Shown here: piece after piece, positions 25,010 to 37,557 of the stretch
Layout: the number at the start of each line of letters is the position of its first letter
How positions within the stretch are numbered: position 1 is the first letter of the stretch
Assembly: GCA_013420905.1 (NCBI GenBank)
Contig: JAAXNY010000003.1
Coordinates: 124,001-188,000 of the forward strand
Direction of reading: 5' to 3'
From: Collybia mongolica
Taxonomy: Eukaryota > Basidiomycota > Agaricomycetes > Agaricales > Clitocybaceae
Length of the DNA: 64,000 nucleotides
Notes under the pieces: generated by a model
The model's database searches: none
Told to the model about the DNA's origin: nothing
What the model saw: only the letters and a program-made list of their open reading frames with translations
Made by a program: the position numbers and the translations under genes

Positions 25010-28000
25010 TGTCGCGGAGAGAGAACTAAGAGGTTCAGCGGCGTTGCATCGGAAGAATGGCACATGGGAGGTGGAGGATATACGTGTGAGTATAGATGTA
25101 TACGTGACCCCAAATTATTCGTATGTTATTCTCCATCGTTCAGTCGGCAGTCTCCGTCTTCCCGTGAGCGAGGTTCATCCAGCAAATAAAGGACGTATCG
25201 GAGTTTATCAGCAAACGACCCGTTTCAGCGTCTTGGAGTGTTTCTTCGTACACGAAAGGCAAGACGTAGAAGGCGGCCGGTCGCAATCTGACCCGCTGTG
25301 ATACAGTTTCAGAGTTTCCAAGAATATTTACTACGAAGTTTGTCCGTGGGTGCTTCACCGACACCTATTGAACTGTGACGAGGGTATGATGAAAGATTAG
25401 AGAACAGGGTTCCAATTCGATCAGACGCAGCTTGACATTGGTGATGGAAGTGGGACGGCGATTGCCCTAGAAGCCAGAAGCATACATTTGAGTCCAACCT
25501 TGGGATTGGGACGCCATTGTAACGGGAAAATGTCTCGCACCAATTCGCACACTCATGTGAGGTAAATTCCAGACTAAGAAAAGTCATAACCTGAACAGCA
25601 AATAACGTTCGTGCGACGAAATGAGGGCTTCCTAATATAGAGAACAAGTTTAGGTTTTACACTGGGTTTCACGATGCTAACTTACCGAAATGTCCGCAAA
25701 TATATAGCAAGTTATTTTAATCCGTCGACAAAGGCGACTCGTGATAAAAGAAGCGAATATTTTAAAAAATAACATAGCGTCGTGCATGAACTCATCGTCT
25801 TTCACACGAAGCGCACGCGTCCAGAAGCACCACAGTGGTCGTAGAAGGGCGCTACGGAAAATTCAAAGTTCTTGCGTCCTTCAATGGGCCTAAATTTGAG
25901 CGTTGTACGAGCTTGAGCCATGTATGTAAAACTGTATTCTGCGCTATTTGAAGACAGGTTCCAACACCGGATTTCATGAATGCCTACCAGAAGCTATTTC
26001 ACCAGACTGTGATCTCCTCGGAAGATAGTTTGTAGAAGTAAAGTGCGCCCACTCGGAGACAGATAAAGCATTGGCGCCGGTGATGAACTAAGGCCAAGTA
26101 ATGGCGTATGAGAAAGCATCGCTATCCTTGGCAGGCATCCAGCACCGTCCACCATGCCCAGTCAGGAACCAAAATGGTGATCTTAGACATGCGTCAGGCG
26201 TCCGTAATGCGCTGTACCAGGGCTTCTTATAACTGTCTCCAAAAATACTCCGCACCAATGCAAGGCGAGACAAACTCATCCGAGAGTTGACTTGGCGTCA
26301 CAAAAGGGATGTATCTCGCGCATTTCATGAGAACTCCGAAGCTTTCGATTTCAAGTCCTGTTTGAGGCCGACAGCGATGAAGAGGCAGGGCTGAGGCAAT
26401 AAGCAGCATCTGCCCAAATAAGATCTTTAGTCCAAACGTTCTTTCTTGGAACGATACCGGACGTACGTCTTCCCCGATCAAAGAACGATCGCCTCGAACT
26501 AAGGCCCACCGGAAAAACCTGGGAGGTATCACGGAACAAGTAGTCTGCCAAAACGCCATATGCGTCGTGTTCTCAACACCTTCAGGGACCACGAAATGCG
26601 GTGCATAGGCGAGGTCGCTCCTTCAAGTTGCCTCCGTTTCGCGTAATGACACGCGGCAAGTTAATCTCGAGAATTCACCCTTTTATGTACCATCAACGAC
26701 ACGTCACGGCAAATTCTTCGAATCCTTGAAGGGCGAGTTTGGGTCCAAATTTCATACGTGTATATAGGGTCGAGCATAACTCACACGCAAAACAATGTTC
26801 ACCCCTAATGAGAATGGCGGGTAGCGGGGGATGTCGGAGAATTTGACTGTTCTATGTATATGTACCGGGCATTTAATCCGTGTAGATCGTTCGCTAACGG
26901 CACTCAATGCTTCAACAGTAGAAATTATGGATCCATAGAAGGCCATACCGCCGGTTGCAATGGTCGTTGTGCATAACAACCCAGGAGGTTGGATGTGTTG
27001 GATTGAGCAACCTTGTAGATTAGAGTATCCGGGAGTCAAATACGAAAAGTCTGGTTTAGCGAATGGACTCAGGTGCCGGCAATTGACAACTCACTTCCCA
27101 CTTCGACTGATCCATGTGAAAGGAAACAAAGCTTTGACCGTTAATGACACTGAGTTGATAAGGGAGAAACGGACGCCCGCGTGAGGCTCCTATCATCAAC
27201 AATTGAACAAGCTGGCATACTGCGCTGCCCAGGTTGCAGACTGCCGGGGCAAAACAATTGTGTTGAAAGCCTTGAGAGATAAAATAGTCGTGTACAGGGA
27301 AGCGTGACTTGAGGTGAAAGTGAGATGGAGTTCTGTAAAAAAAATCGATGTAGCCAATATGCTCATGGTCGTGCAAAAATCGTTCAGTGATGCAATTCTT
27401 TTGAGTTTGATTGCTCTGATTAGCTCTTCAGTGATTTTGTGTCCACTGTCGAGGCTGATCTGCACGCGCCCGCCTTCCGATGTGATTTCTTGCCTAGCCA
27501 ACTCCTGCTAGCCTCGACTCCTGGGCGTCACGGTACTCTTGTAAATTGAGTGTCGAACTGTCTGTGTGATACACGTACAAGTCAGAAGTTGAGCGGTTCT
27601 ACTATGGCTGGCTCGCAATACCTCATCCCATGTATTATGCTGCTAACTCTCCTGTTTCGTCGCATTCGTTGGTTTTTTCAGGGCTTTAAGCAGCCTCAGG
27701 CCGGTGTCACGCGAGATGTTGTCCTGGTCACGTGATCTCAGACCGTGACGCGTCCGTACCGCCACGTCCTCACTGACTGCCTGCCTCCGAAAAATATTCC
27801 CAGGTGGGTTGATTGCTCCTTTGCTTCTCACATCGCTTAATGACGCGCAAGATAATATAATTTAGGTGTATTTTGGTATGTAAGGTTTACGAACACTATC
27901 TACTGTCCACCGTCCTCTACACTGGTGAAACATGTCAGCGAATCAAGTGACATTGAAAGTTCCACGTTCTCGAGATGCCTAACCTTTTAACTCTAGAATT

Positions 28001-28012
28001 GTTTCAAAAGTA
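25010..28012. other. Spacer with decayed coding-like sequence
   Basis: No intact gene seen. On the minus strand between about 27500 and 26080 several frames look like remnants of a coding sequence: HDHEHIGYIDFFYRTPSHFHL, then CTTTIATGGMAFYGSIIS, then YLFRDTSQVFPVGL. They carry stops and shifts. I could not name the family. 25010-26080 shows nothing. Confidence 0.35.
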
Positions 28013-29363
28013 TTAAATGTGTGATGCTACGTCGGTAGACGCGGTAGAGCACGCACTCGGGTTTCCGGAGTGTTCTGCGGGCCGTACATCCTGGGAAAAT
28101 TCAATTTTTTGGCCTCCAAGCTCGACCTGGACAATCATCAAGGTGGGAGCTATTGCCTAATATAAAATTCCATCAGTATTGGATAACAAAGGGAGAGAAG
28201 CTTAGCTCACAACAAGTCGGATAGAAATGGCTTGGAATATGAGCTGAAGGCCGGTAAAGTTGTGGACATCAGTCAAGCTTTTCCGAGCAATTATAACGCA
28301 CGCTGTATGGCTTGTGGGGTATGGCGAGCATCATTAGTAGTGGGATGCAATACATCGCTCCCGACTCTATCCTACGGGTAAAAGTGTGTCACCGACTTCG
28401 AGAGCTGGTTGCAGTTGAAGAGCTCTTACAACACGGCGACGGCAGTATGGTATCTTCCTGCCACTTGCTTTCCCAAAAGCCTAGAGGTAGACCGTGCAAT
28501 CCACCAAATGCGTCCGGCTGGCTATCTTCAGTGACCTATAGGGCAAGGGACTGGGGCGCTTACCCGTGGCGGCTGTCATCACGAGATTGAAAACGAACAC
28601 ACTCCAAAGGAACAACGAGGAGAAAAGATCTTCCAGAGTGAAAATTGATGTCCTAATACTCAAATATCCCCAAACTGTAAAGTACTACTTATTAATCAAG
28701 AAGAACAATAGCATTCTTCGACTTACCTGTGTCAGCAATGAGTAATACCGTCGGAACGATAAAATATCGCTCGTGCCCCCAAACCATGTAGCAACGGTAG
28801 AGCTGGGAATATCGATTAGTATAGTAGTATACGAAGGATAACGTATAATGGTACACACTATAAGTACATCAGCGAGAAAGCTCATAATAGAAACATCAAT
28901 CCTTGAAGGATACGGAGAAAGGAAATGTTTTACTTATTTGTCACATATAATGGGTTCTTTGGATATAGCCGTGCAAGGGCAGTGTCAATTATTAAAGTTT
29001 CATTGTGAGTTGACGGGAACTCTGCAAGTATCATATTGAACGACACGGCGATATCCGCGGTTGTGAGAAAGAACATAGCCGTGATTGGAAATAGCAATGC
29101 TAATTGGCGATGGTTTCTTCGCTTGATCAAGATATGTGCGCATATAAAGAATAGCACGAAATGAGCTCCTGTCAATCCTTTGAGTCATATGTAAAGTCAA
29201 CACAGATTGACCACAAACCAAAAAGCATCGACTCAACCTACGAAGCATCGTCCAATCGTTGTAAACAAGGGAAATTTTCACGAACTATAAGGCTTCTCAC
29301 CAAAATTGCGGCTGGTGCTCCAGGCAAGACGATAGGGACTTCGAGAAGTCTGATTGAGGCCAT
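28013..29363 (-). CDS. Seven-transmembrane protein, Agaricomycete type
   Basis: Integral membrane protein, probably receptor-like; ligand unknown. The model uses many small exons: 29363-29301, 29237-29219 (19 nt), 29168-28934, 28880-28859 (22 nt), 28802-28727, then about five more to a TAA at 28013. The reading frame runs through all the splice points I could define. The early helix is FGAHFVLFFICAHILI; the next is FPITAMFFLTTADIAVSF. The YPKNPLYVTNNFLADVLI loop follows, and LYRCYMVWGHERYF is the family's typical YRCYVVWG motif. Later helices include WSVFVFNLVMTAAT, LIESGAMYCIPLLMML and IAPTLMIVQVELG. The tail is short and Ser/Thr rich. It resembles the LINE-interrupted gene at 54-63 kb in topology and in the VESG/IESGA helix-6 motif. 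Confidence 0.75.
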
Positions 29364-29713
29364 AGTGACAATTCCGCACTTCTGCGCACTGAGAGAAAGT
29401 AGGTCTGAAAGACTCATCTTTTATGTGTCTCCATGGTTCAGCTAAATTAGCTTGCATCAGTTTCAGCGTCGCATCGATTTAAAAAAAGGCAAAGATGAAA
29501 GCTTGAACAATTATGACACGGCCTCAGACTAAGTATCATATCAAGAGTAAATTTCGGGCATCACAACCTGAACTTACTTCGCTTATATGTTAAATGGAAT
29601 GTTTCCCCATAGTAGTAGTGCCCGCCTTTGGAAGGGCTTTCATCGGAAAATAGCTATCGACAGAATGTGGTTAGCGGCTGGTAAAAAATGAAGAGAGAGA
29701 ATAAAAGAGACAA

Positions 29714-29788
29714 ATGTTATTTTCGTGTATTGGACAGCTGAGCGGAATCATGATGCTGATTGGAGAATACAACGAAAAAGGATGATAG
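29714..29788 (+). repeat. 75-bp direct repeat, copy 1
   Basis: Exact 75-bp copy of 29913-29987, starting ATGTTATTTTCGTGTATTGG and ending AAAGGATGATAG. The 124 bp between the copies is unrelated. Confidence 0.93.
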
Positions 29789-29912
29789 TCGCAGCAACAT
29801 TTAGGATGACTGATTTTTCGTTCTGATAAAGGGTGTGATAGTTAACCAAAGATCTTTGAGAAGCAGGATAGGACCGCCCGAAGAGTGGGGGTAAGGATAG
29901 GCCATGGCCGTG

Positions 29913-29987
29913 ATGTTATTTTCGTGTATTGGACAGCTGAGCGGAATCATGATGCTGATTGGAGAATACAACGAAAAAGGATGATAG
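29913..29987 (+). repeat. 75-bp direct repeat, copy 2
   Basis: Exact copy of 29714-29788. The two copies lie between the 7TM gene and the proline-rich gene, outside any recognised exon. Confidence 0.93.
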
Positions 29988-30331
29988 GTGAATGGCTGGC
30001 TCCGTACGATGGAGCAGTGGGCGATTTTTCTGATGTGGGCACATGCAGGTGTTAAGAAGACTGCAGGTCAACAAGATGGCCTACCCAAATGAAAAAATAG
30101 CTAGATAAAAGCGTTATAAAGCAGAGCAGATCACACAATAATAACAACAAAATAATAGCACATATCTACACTCATGGTAACGTCATTCGTTGCCTCCAGC
30201 ACCATTACATCCGAATCCGTACATTCCACACTTTTACAACTCTCCTTGACTTGTACATTCGGGAATCAATATCGCCCGACAGAGATAACATCGCGTTTAC
30301 ATTCTTGTTAGGGGTGCGACCGGGGCCAGTT

Positions 30332-31136
30332 TTACTTGGGCGGAGGCGTAGGAGGACCTATAGATAGATGTGAAATCCTGTTTTTCGAAGACATATATAA
30401 CTGTGCTCACCGAAGAGACCTGACCTTGGCGGCGGGGATCTGGACATGGACGCAGGCGTAGCTACCGGCGCGAGGAGGGGATTTGCTAACGACGAGGGTG
30501 AGTATCACATGAGCATGCCACAAGTAGAACAAAGACGTACGTCGCCATTGTGCCCATGCAGGAAGCTCTGGTCGTGGTGGTTCGGGTACTGGAGCTGGAG
30601 CGGGGGAGGGAGCGGCTTGGATCTTCAGAGGTCGTTCCCTGCGTTCGGGGCGCTTGTGGATGACACGCCATCCCGGTCGTGCTTGGGCTGGTGGAGCGTC
30701 CTCGATGGCTGGTGGCGGTGGTGGCTCCTCGGGTGGGGGTCCCTCGATCTAGCAATAACGAAGAGGTGAGCTAGGAGCCACAAGAGATAGATGCAACGAC
30801 ACACCTTCGGCCTCCAGTCTGGCGAGTACTCTCCCCCGGCACCGTGTTTCGATTTCAGATTCATAAGCTCCGCAATTTCGCTAGGGCACAACATAACAAC
30901 CAGATAAAGGAGAGGTGATGTCGTAGATCGAAGAGAAGAGCTTACTATTGGAGTTGGCGTCGTTCGTCCCTCAGTTTACCAACTTCCGCCAGGAGGATCC
31001 GCACCTCTCCCGCGAGTGCTTTGCTGAAATCATTCAGATACCTGGGAACTCCGGTCAGCTGCTGCGGCTGCCACGTCAGCCGGGATTGGATATACTTAGG
31101 AGGTGTAGGAGATTGTGGGTTATTCCTTGAAGACAT
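30332..31136 (-). CDS. Small proline-rich coiled-coil protein
   Basis: No known function; I recall the central pattern only as a conserved basidiomycete hypothetical. Five exons: 31136 to about 30947; 30880s to 30805 (EIAELMNLKSKHGAGGEYSPDWRPK); about 30750-30540; about 30485-30410; and a last one ending with TAA at 30334-30332. It reads through to about 190 aa. The N-terminus (MSSRNNPQSPTPPKYIQSRLTW) is followed by a short coiled coil (AEVGKLRDERRQLQYEIAELM), a GGEYSPDW motif, and then a long Pro/Glu/Arg-rich tail ending PPTPPPK. It faces the esterase at 31559 head to head, 420 bp apart. Confidence 0.7.
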
Positions 31137-31558
31137 AGTGAAGATTAGATGATCAGTAAAAGAGAGTGAGGTTAATGGACGAGTTCAAACGTGTTGAGGG
31201 TTGGCTGAGGACCCGAAAAAAGGCGTGGTTTGGAGACCGGCGCTAACGCCACGAGGCACTTAGGCTCTATTGTCCCCATCAAGGGTTTCCAAATTCGGCA
31301 ATCTCAGAAAATTCTTCACCTTTGCCCTTAACCAATACGAAAACTTGGCAGGAATCGTACATCTAGGCAACAACAATCAATGCATATTAGCAATAACATT
31401 TCAACCTTACGATCTAACGATGGACTACGCTGAACATGGGTTCGAAGAAATGTTATGATGGGATCCGGCCCGAATCCTGATCAACTGCTAAACCTATGAC
31501 TCCAGGGAGCTTCGAGTTCATCGACCGTGATTCCTAATCATTTCATTCCACCACCACG

Positions 31559-32828
31559 ATGACTGAAAAAGTACCCAAGCAGCCACTCCACCCTTCTGTA
31601 GTATCGAAACTCGACCCAGAATACGTCGAATTCCACACATCGACCCTCCAATACATCACACCACCGCACACCCTGCCCTGGGATCCCGCCCTCCGCAACG
31701 CGCCTGCTGTTCCCGGAGGCTCATTGCCGTTACCAGTCGCGAAGATAGAAGATTTCGATTTGAAGCACACTAAGTTCCGTGCGTTCACTCCCCAAGGCGA
31801 GGCCCCCGCTGCGGGCTGGCCCGTTCTCATCTACTTCCACGGAGGTCAGAGGTCGTATCCTATCCATTGTAACTTGTGCTGACGCCGTTCTCATCTAGGC
31901 GGATGGACGCTGGGAAATATTAGTAGCGAGACCGGGTTCACAACGAACATGAGCGTGCGTGAGTAATTCATGGAGCCGCGTGGAACGGAAATCAGCTGAT
32001 GTTCGAGAAGGTGCTAAATGTGTGGTCATTTCCGTCGATTATCGTCTCGCCCCGGAGAATCCATATCCCGCCGCCGTCGAGGACGCCGTAGATTCTTTGA
32101 ATTGGGTGGTAGAGAATGGGAAAGCGAGGCTCAATATCGACACCACTAAGATCGCTGTCGGCGGATCGTCTAGGTGAGCCTCTACCCCCAGCTAGTGAAC
32201 AACACGTGAATCAACGCGAATTCTACAGTGGCGGAAACCTTGCTACGATCCTGGCGCTCAAAGCCGCAGAGGCCAATCCTCCCATCCCACTCTTTTTCCA
32301 GCTACTCATAGTACCCGTGACCGACAACACCGCGTCCATCTCAAACTACTGGAAAGATAACCAACACACGCCATGGCTCAGCCCCGAGCGCATGCTGTGG
32401 TTCCGCGCTAACTACCTGCCTAACAAAGAGGACTGGACAAAGTGGGACGCGTCGCCAATGTTCGCGCCGAAGGAGCTTCTGCGCAAGATCCCGAAGGCAT
32501 GGATCGGTATTGCCGGAATGGATATTTTGAGAGAGGAGGGGATCGAGTATGGGAAGAAGATGCAACAGGAGGGTGTTGAGGTGGAAACACAGGTGTACGA
32601 GGGCGGGCCGCACCCGATCATGGCGATGGACGGTAAGCGCGCGGTTGTATCTCGGATTTGACTGACTGATACATCCCTTTGCGGTTTGTTGGATTCAGGG
32701 TAAGTAAAATCTACTTTCTACCCGCTTGGTCCAGTGGATTTAACCTCTTTTTCAGTATTCTGACGATTGGAAAGAAGCTTGTATCAGATGCGGCCGATGC
32801 GCTTGCGCGTGCATTCAGCACAGCGTGA
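31559..32828 (+). CDS. HSL-type alpha/beta-hydrolase esterase 1
   Basis: Carboxylesterase/lipase of the hormone-sensitive-lipase type (Abhydrolase_3); natural substrate unknown. Exons 31559-31844, 31899-31958, 32011-32173, 32229-32632, 32699 (one base) and 32756-32828 give 987 nt, 328 aa; without the one-base exon the C-terminus (GKKLVSDAADALARAF) is out of frame. Oxyanion loop YFHGGGWTLG, YRLAPENPYPA, nucleophile in G-S-S-S-G (split by an intron), acid in GMDILREEG, His in GGPHP. No signal peptide. It is the first of three tandem paralogs and the only one keeping the canonical HGGG; the other two have PGGG. Confidence 0.88.
32699..32699 (+). other. One-nucleotide exon between introns 32633-32698 and 32700-32755
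   Basis: Sequence TTCAG|G|GTAAGT. Upstream exon ends in phase 1 and downstream exon begins in phase requiring two bases, so exactly one base is needed. Equivalent bases are 38822 and 41476 in the paralogs and 9642 in the relic. It could also be read as a recursive or twin-intron splice. Confidence 0.75.
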
Positions 32829-33039
32829 CAAACTCCAGAATAACACGATGACATGTAAATTAAACCATCATTATGGAATGTAAGATAAACTTTGGTGGAA
32901 AGTTGTTACAATGAATTTTCGTGGTCCTGCACTTCACGACGAACACCTTCGCGGTCATCTCGTAACGCCCCCTGTGGGTCAATGGTTTTCAAATCCGCGG
33001 CACGGTACCCCCATCTGCAGTCTATCCGAACTCGGTAAC
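32829..33039. other. Spacer after esterase 1
   Basis: No gene seen; 3' flank of esterase 1 up to the edge of duplication 1. Confidence 0.5.
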
Positions 33040-34720
33040 TTAGGCTATCAAAAAGATAGACGCGATCCTGTTCGTGGAGGTGAGCTGTGGAGTTGATGTA
33101 TGTAAGGTTGATAAAGGTATTCCGTTAAGTTTATCGACATATAACCTGATTGATGTTATGAACAGTCGATGCTGTAGTGTTACTACAACTTAAACAGCTC
33201 CAGAAAAAAAAGTGCTAATCAACTCATCGTAACGAATCCCGTCCTGGACGACCCTGATGTCTTAGGACATCGTTTGCGTAGAATAGAAAACTGAAGAAAC
33301 GATTGTCGCCGTACTTTTCGCGACACTTCGTCTCCCTGCGCGCGAAAAAACTCCGGTACTTATCCCCCATTTATTCCCTTGGACTGTTACTGAAAATATC
33401 ATCCCTTTCAGACTCTCAAAAATATAGGCAGCAAGGCAGCAATGACTGGGGCGGGTAATGTGGCTGGCTATGCTGCCATTGCAGTAAACCACACCCAAAA
33501 AAATACTCCAGGATTTGAATGTATATATATTCTGTTTTACTTATTACCCTTCCCAATACAACCTCGTTTGGACCTCTTTTAACTCTAGTTTAGCACCTGC
33601 AATAGAAATTGGAGGATCTTGGCCTCCTCTAGGATTTTCACGTCCATGTAAGATACACCCTTGTGTTCACAAGCGAAATAGGCATCTGGGCTCTAGATCA
33701 TTATCGCGCTTATAAGTTATCACGTTTGTATATAAATGCCGCCGAATTTATATAACGTTTCAATAAGCCAGTTGGTAAGGCCCATGATCTGATGACGGGA
33801 CTTATAAAAGATAATTATGCCGACGCGATAAAAAAGGCCGTACCTGTGGAAGAATATGGGTATCATCTACATAAAGCTCCCGCAAAAATATCACGCGTGT
33901 ATATCAACAACATTAATTGGCGTCATCATATGTCAACGGATGGAAAGGAGGCCTTGCTTCCCCGTATCTCCTTCCACAGAATCATGGTACAGTAGGTAAT
34001 TGCCAAGCCTGATTGTTATTGTCATACGCACCAGCGATAATCATATGTCTCTCAAAAAAAGGTCCGGATATTCACTGGGAGCAGCGAACTACGGTTGTCG
34101 GGCGTTACAGAGGTTCCTTCAGGCCGAGATGAGTGCAGAGGTAGAGGCAATGTTTTTGATCCGTATTCGCTGTGCCTAAGTCACGTGTTTCATGCCAACG
34201 ATTTTCGAAATTCAACTTGAGTTCAACCCTCGTTACACTGGATCAACCTTTCCCGCATTCTCGCGAGGGCCTACAATTACTGACGCCACTATCACCACTA
34301 ACCCATGGATAAATTCTCTTGATTGAACTGTAAGTTGTTTCTTGTAGTGTAATCGGTCCATGGGGTTCGATGTGCCCTTATGGCTTCGTTCTTGAATCTA
34401 AATATAGAACTGTTGCCAGATGGCCTACATGACTAGACGCCACAACTCTTCTAGACCTAACTAATCTAAATGTGTAGATACTCCTAATGAAAGTGCCCTC
34501 GAACCCTCCTCCATGCAAATGCGGTGCATTGGATAGCTCCCAGCGACCGACTATTGTGAGCATCGGGGCACCGTTCGGGCGTCAACTGTAACTGGGTGAG
34601 ATCCATAAAGATTTCCTTGAGCAGCTGATGCCGTCTGCCAACTGACGGACGGCACATGCGACCTCCTTTATTTGGAGAGCGACATTATCATAGGTGATGA
34701 TCCTAATCACCTGAGGTGTT
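33040..34720. repeat. Segmental duplication 1, copy B (inverted, internally deleted)
   Basis: Inverted homolog of 1405-4200. About 1 kb corresponding to 2900-3930 is missing: sequence matching 3930-3990 (near 33250-33300) is joined to sequence matching 2900 (near 33320). The minus-strand frame of copy A at 2302-1967 reappears here on the plus strand at 33792-33995 with the same ISRVYINNINW-HHMSTDGKEALLPR stretch, so both copies keep part of an unnamed coding sequence. The rest is decayed. Confidence 0.75.
33290..33500 (+). pseudogene. DUF6593-like 3' fragment
   Basis: Contains remnants of the last two exons of the gene at 2697-3467: the ATLRLPAREKP region followed by TLKNIG and MTGAGNVAGYA. 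The first exons are gone through the 1-kb deletion. The CaaX end is lost: the sequence reads VNHTQ where the intact gene has SCCSVQ. Confidence 0.75.
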
Positions 34721-35340
34721 GTGACTGTATGATGATGCGCGCGGGTAGCGTTTGGGCCTGGGTACACGCGTGCGCGGCCGGTGAGTGAGTGTGAGTATGG
34801 GGGACGTATGTACTCGTAGGAGGACTCGGGTAAGCGCACTATGGGACGTGAGTTACGATCTGTCAGCGTCCTGCGTTCCGTGGGACAGCGTTTGTAAAAA
34901 TAAACCTGTTGTGGAACTCTAGTATACGTAGTGAGTACGTGTCTATGCGGAGTATACTTGTATATTGTGCTAATAATATAAATGAGCATGGGCCTGTCAT
35001 ATATGCGTATTATGAAAGATCCGAAATCTCGGTGGTAGGCTGGGTACGTATCGCCAATTGTGCATTGTTGGATTATAATTAGCACCGCTTATTATGAGTG
35101 GGATGGGGATTATGATTACGATTGTGATTGTGGCGATTTATCAAATTGATCACATGGGAGGTACCCGCGCAGTGCAAGGCGCACGCCTCAAAGCCAAAGA
35201 GTGCAGAGTCCGACGACCCAGGCGCCCATAAACGATCGTGATGGATGGTCCGTGCACGCACTCAACCCCTCCCCTCTACAGCCATCTCTCTTTACCTTCC
35301 TCCACCGATGCCAGTACACGGACTACACTACGCAAAGCCA
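34721..35340. other. Spacer between the two duplicated blocks
   Basis: No gene or repeat recognised. Confidence 0.45.
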
Positions 35341-35587
35341 TGTCCGTTTCCAGCCACCAAGAACACCCCGCCCCCACCGCACTAAAAGAATACTAGCCCC
35401 TGTACCCCTCCATCCTCCCGCGACTTGACCCCGAACACACCGCCTTCCACAATAAGTACCTGCAGTACGTCCCGCCGTTGCACATGCGCCCGTGACCCTG
35501 CGTCGCGTGCCGCCACCCGGCACGACCCCGCTTATGGAGACGGAACCCCTCAAGGGGGGGCGCACACAGGATATGGAGGTCGTTAGG
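35341..35587 (+). pseudogene. Esterase exon-1 relic
   Basis: Matches the first exon of esterase 2: PRLDPEHTAFHNKYLQYVPP, then the PPPGTTPLMETEPLK equivalent. It carries stops and a frameshift. It breaks off where the duplicated flank begins at 35588, so nearly the whole esterase body is deleted. Copy A of the same flank (9375 downwards) is preceded by the 3' part of an esterase instead. Confidence 0.75.
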
Positions 35588-37320
35588 AATGGCTCCTTTT
35601 ATCTGTTCGGACGTGATTTTTCCGGCGGTTTGGAGCTTATGGGGGATCGGGACGTACCTATACGCTCCTTTTCATCGATGAGTCGCGTTTCCTTGGGCTT
35701 TTCTTCAAGTTTGGGAGCGGCTTCACCGTCCTTTCAATGACCCTTCTCCCATGTGGCGGCATGTCGAACAAGGGCGCTGGGAACGAATAGCTCAGTATCT
35801 CAACATTTTCTAGCGCTCTGGTTTGGCTCACCCTTACTCATGGCCAAACTTGCTTCCTATGTATACATTGTACACGCCTGCGTCAGCATTGGTGGTAAGA
35901 ACGTCGTCACGCGGAACGTTACCGAGAGCACGTGATCGGTTTGTTACGCGTTAGAATCACACGTGCGCGGCCTACTTGTCTAGTATCTACGTCTGAAACG
36001 TACTCTTGGTCGGAAACCAGCAACGGCATCAGCATCCTAAAATATTGAACCACGGGCCTGTTTTCCTATCTTTTCAGTTGTACCTTGCTGGTATATGTTT
36101 TCGGGTCCTGGGACATGAATATCAACTTCGAACTACTCACAAAGTAATTCAGGCGCGCAGGATAGTCCCACATCGCATCAATAATGATACACGCAGCGCT
36201 TCCATGCTCGAACTCACATTTAAATTTTCCTGATTCTCCGACTTCGCGATCTCTGCGACCCATAAAATGTTCGCCGTGCGAAACGATGGATGCTCGTACA
36301 ATACGGCTCCGTCCAACTCTAAGGGTCCTCGTTCTCAAGCCCTGCACCCAAGGACAAATACTATCTGCGTAAGCAAGGATTCAAAGAATATTCAAAGGCG
36401 ACCCGACCCAAGTCGTACACAGCCTATCAACGCCACAGCCTTTTTTCCACCAAATCACTTCGGGAGTTCTCGTCAATATTACCGCCAACTGTAGCGACGC
36501 TGGTGCCTTCAGTCATCCTACCTCTTGAACTCGGGCCCTGTCCTAGAAACTGAACCATTTATGCTCACATTACAGAAACATTATCTGATATTTCCCGAGG
36601 CCTGTCGAGTCCCGTGCTTCCATTCTATGCTGGGGGCCAAACTCCCTCGCACAACTGGACCAATACTCTTACCAATCACCTACCATGGCTCATTTGGCGC
36701 CATTGACCTCGTCCCATGGTTCCTTCGCCGGCTTGAGGGGCCCGTAGGCCTACTTCGGGTTTTCAATGGCTACACGAAGACAGATGCCTGCTGTAATAGC
36801 TTCCATCTCCCGCTCTTGACACCCACTCCGGTATCTCCGTTTTCACGCACGTGTATGTTCAGGTCCCCAGGGAGCCTGGCATTTTTCTCTCGACGTACAT
36901 ACATCGTACCCCTCATGTACGCCCTCCTCGTCTAGTGGGCAGCCGTAGAGCCTGGGCTGGTCGCGTTGCTCGACATTCTCAATGAGCGTGCCGCCCCGCC
37001 GCGTTTGTTTGTGGAGTTTTATAGGTCGGATTTTGTTCCGCGTTTAAATAGTGGATGCTGCGCGAATGGGGCCACTTTGTTGAGGGCTGCGGCGGGTGGG
37101 ATTTGATATTACCGTACTGTACGTGATGGGGGGCTGGTGTGTGATCTTTCGTTGAGGAGTCTCCGGACATGGCTCCTGGCCGGCTTTGACCACCCGACAT
37201 CGACTATAGCCACGCGCACAAGTGTGATACAGGTCTAAATAATGGCTGATAATCGATAAATAACGTTGGTTGTGCCTCTTAGACTTCGATGGTATCATTC
37301 GTCACCGTAATTTATAGGTT
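35588..37320. repeat. Segmental duplication 2, copy B
   Basis: Collinear, inverted partner of 9375-7050. It lacks the LINE fragment; the uninterrupted site GTCTAGTATCTACGTCTGA is at 35978-35996. Confidence 0.78.
36570..37320 (+). pseudogene. F-box-family relic (copy B)
   Basis: Plus-strand relic partnered with 8030-7050. It keeps PGLVALLDILNERAAPP near 36950-37000, similar to GLVALLDILDERVSHP of the F-box pseudogene at 46391-47970. Stops interrupt it just before that point and after AAAGGI. Confidence 0.6.
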
Positions 37321-37557
37321 TGTACCAATGTTCTATGATATTCGTGATTCCGCATGCGCTATATTTGACCCTTCCAAAGACGGAGGCAGTAGAGTACGTG
37401 CAATCACGGGCTTGGAAGACCGATTGTGTACACTGAGCGCCCAGAAACATTTTCGAATGCCGCACGTGGCTTGTGTGACGCGCGGCCCACCTGCTGATCA
37501 CATAAGGCTCCCCACCTCCCCCACATCTCTCGCTCGCACCAACACCAGCCCAACACC

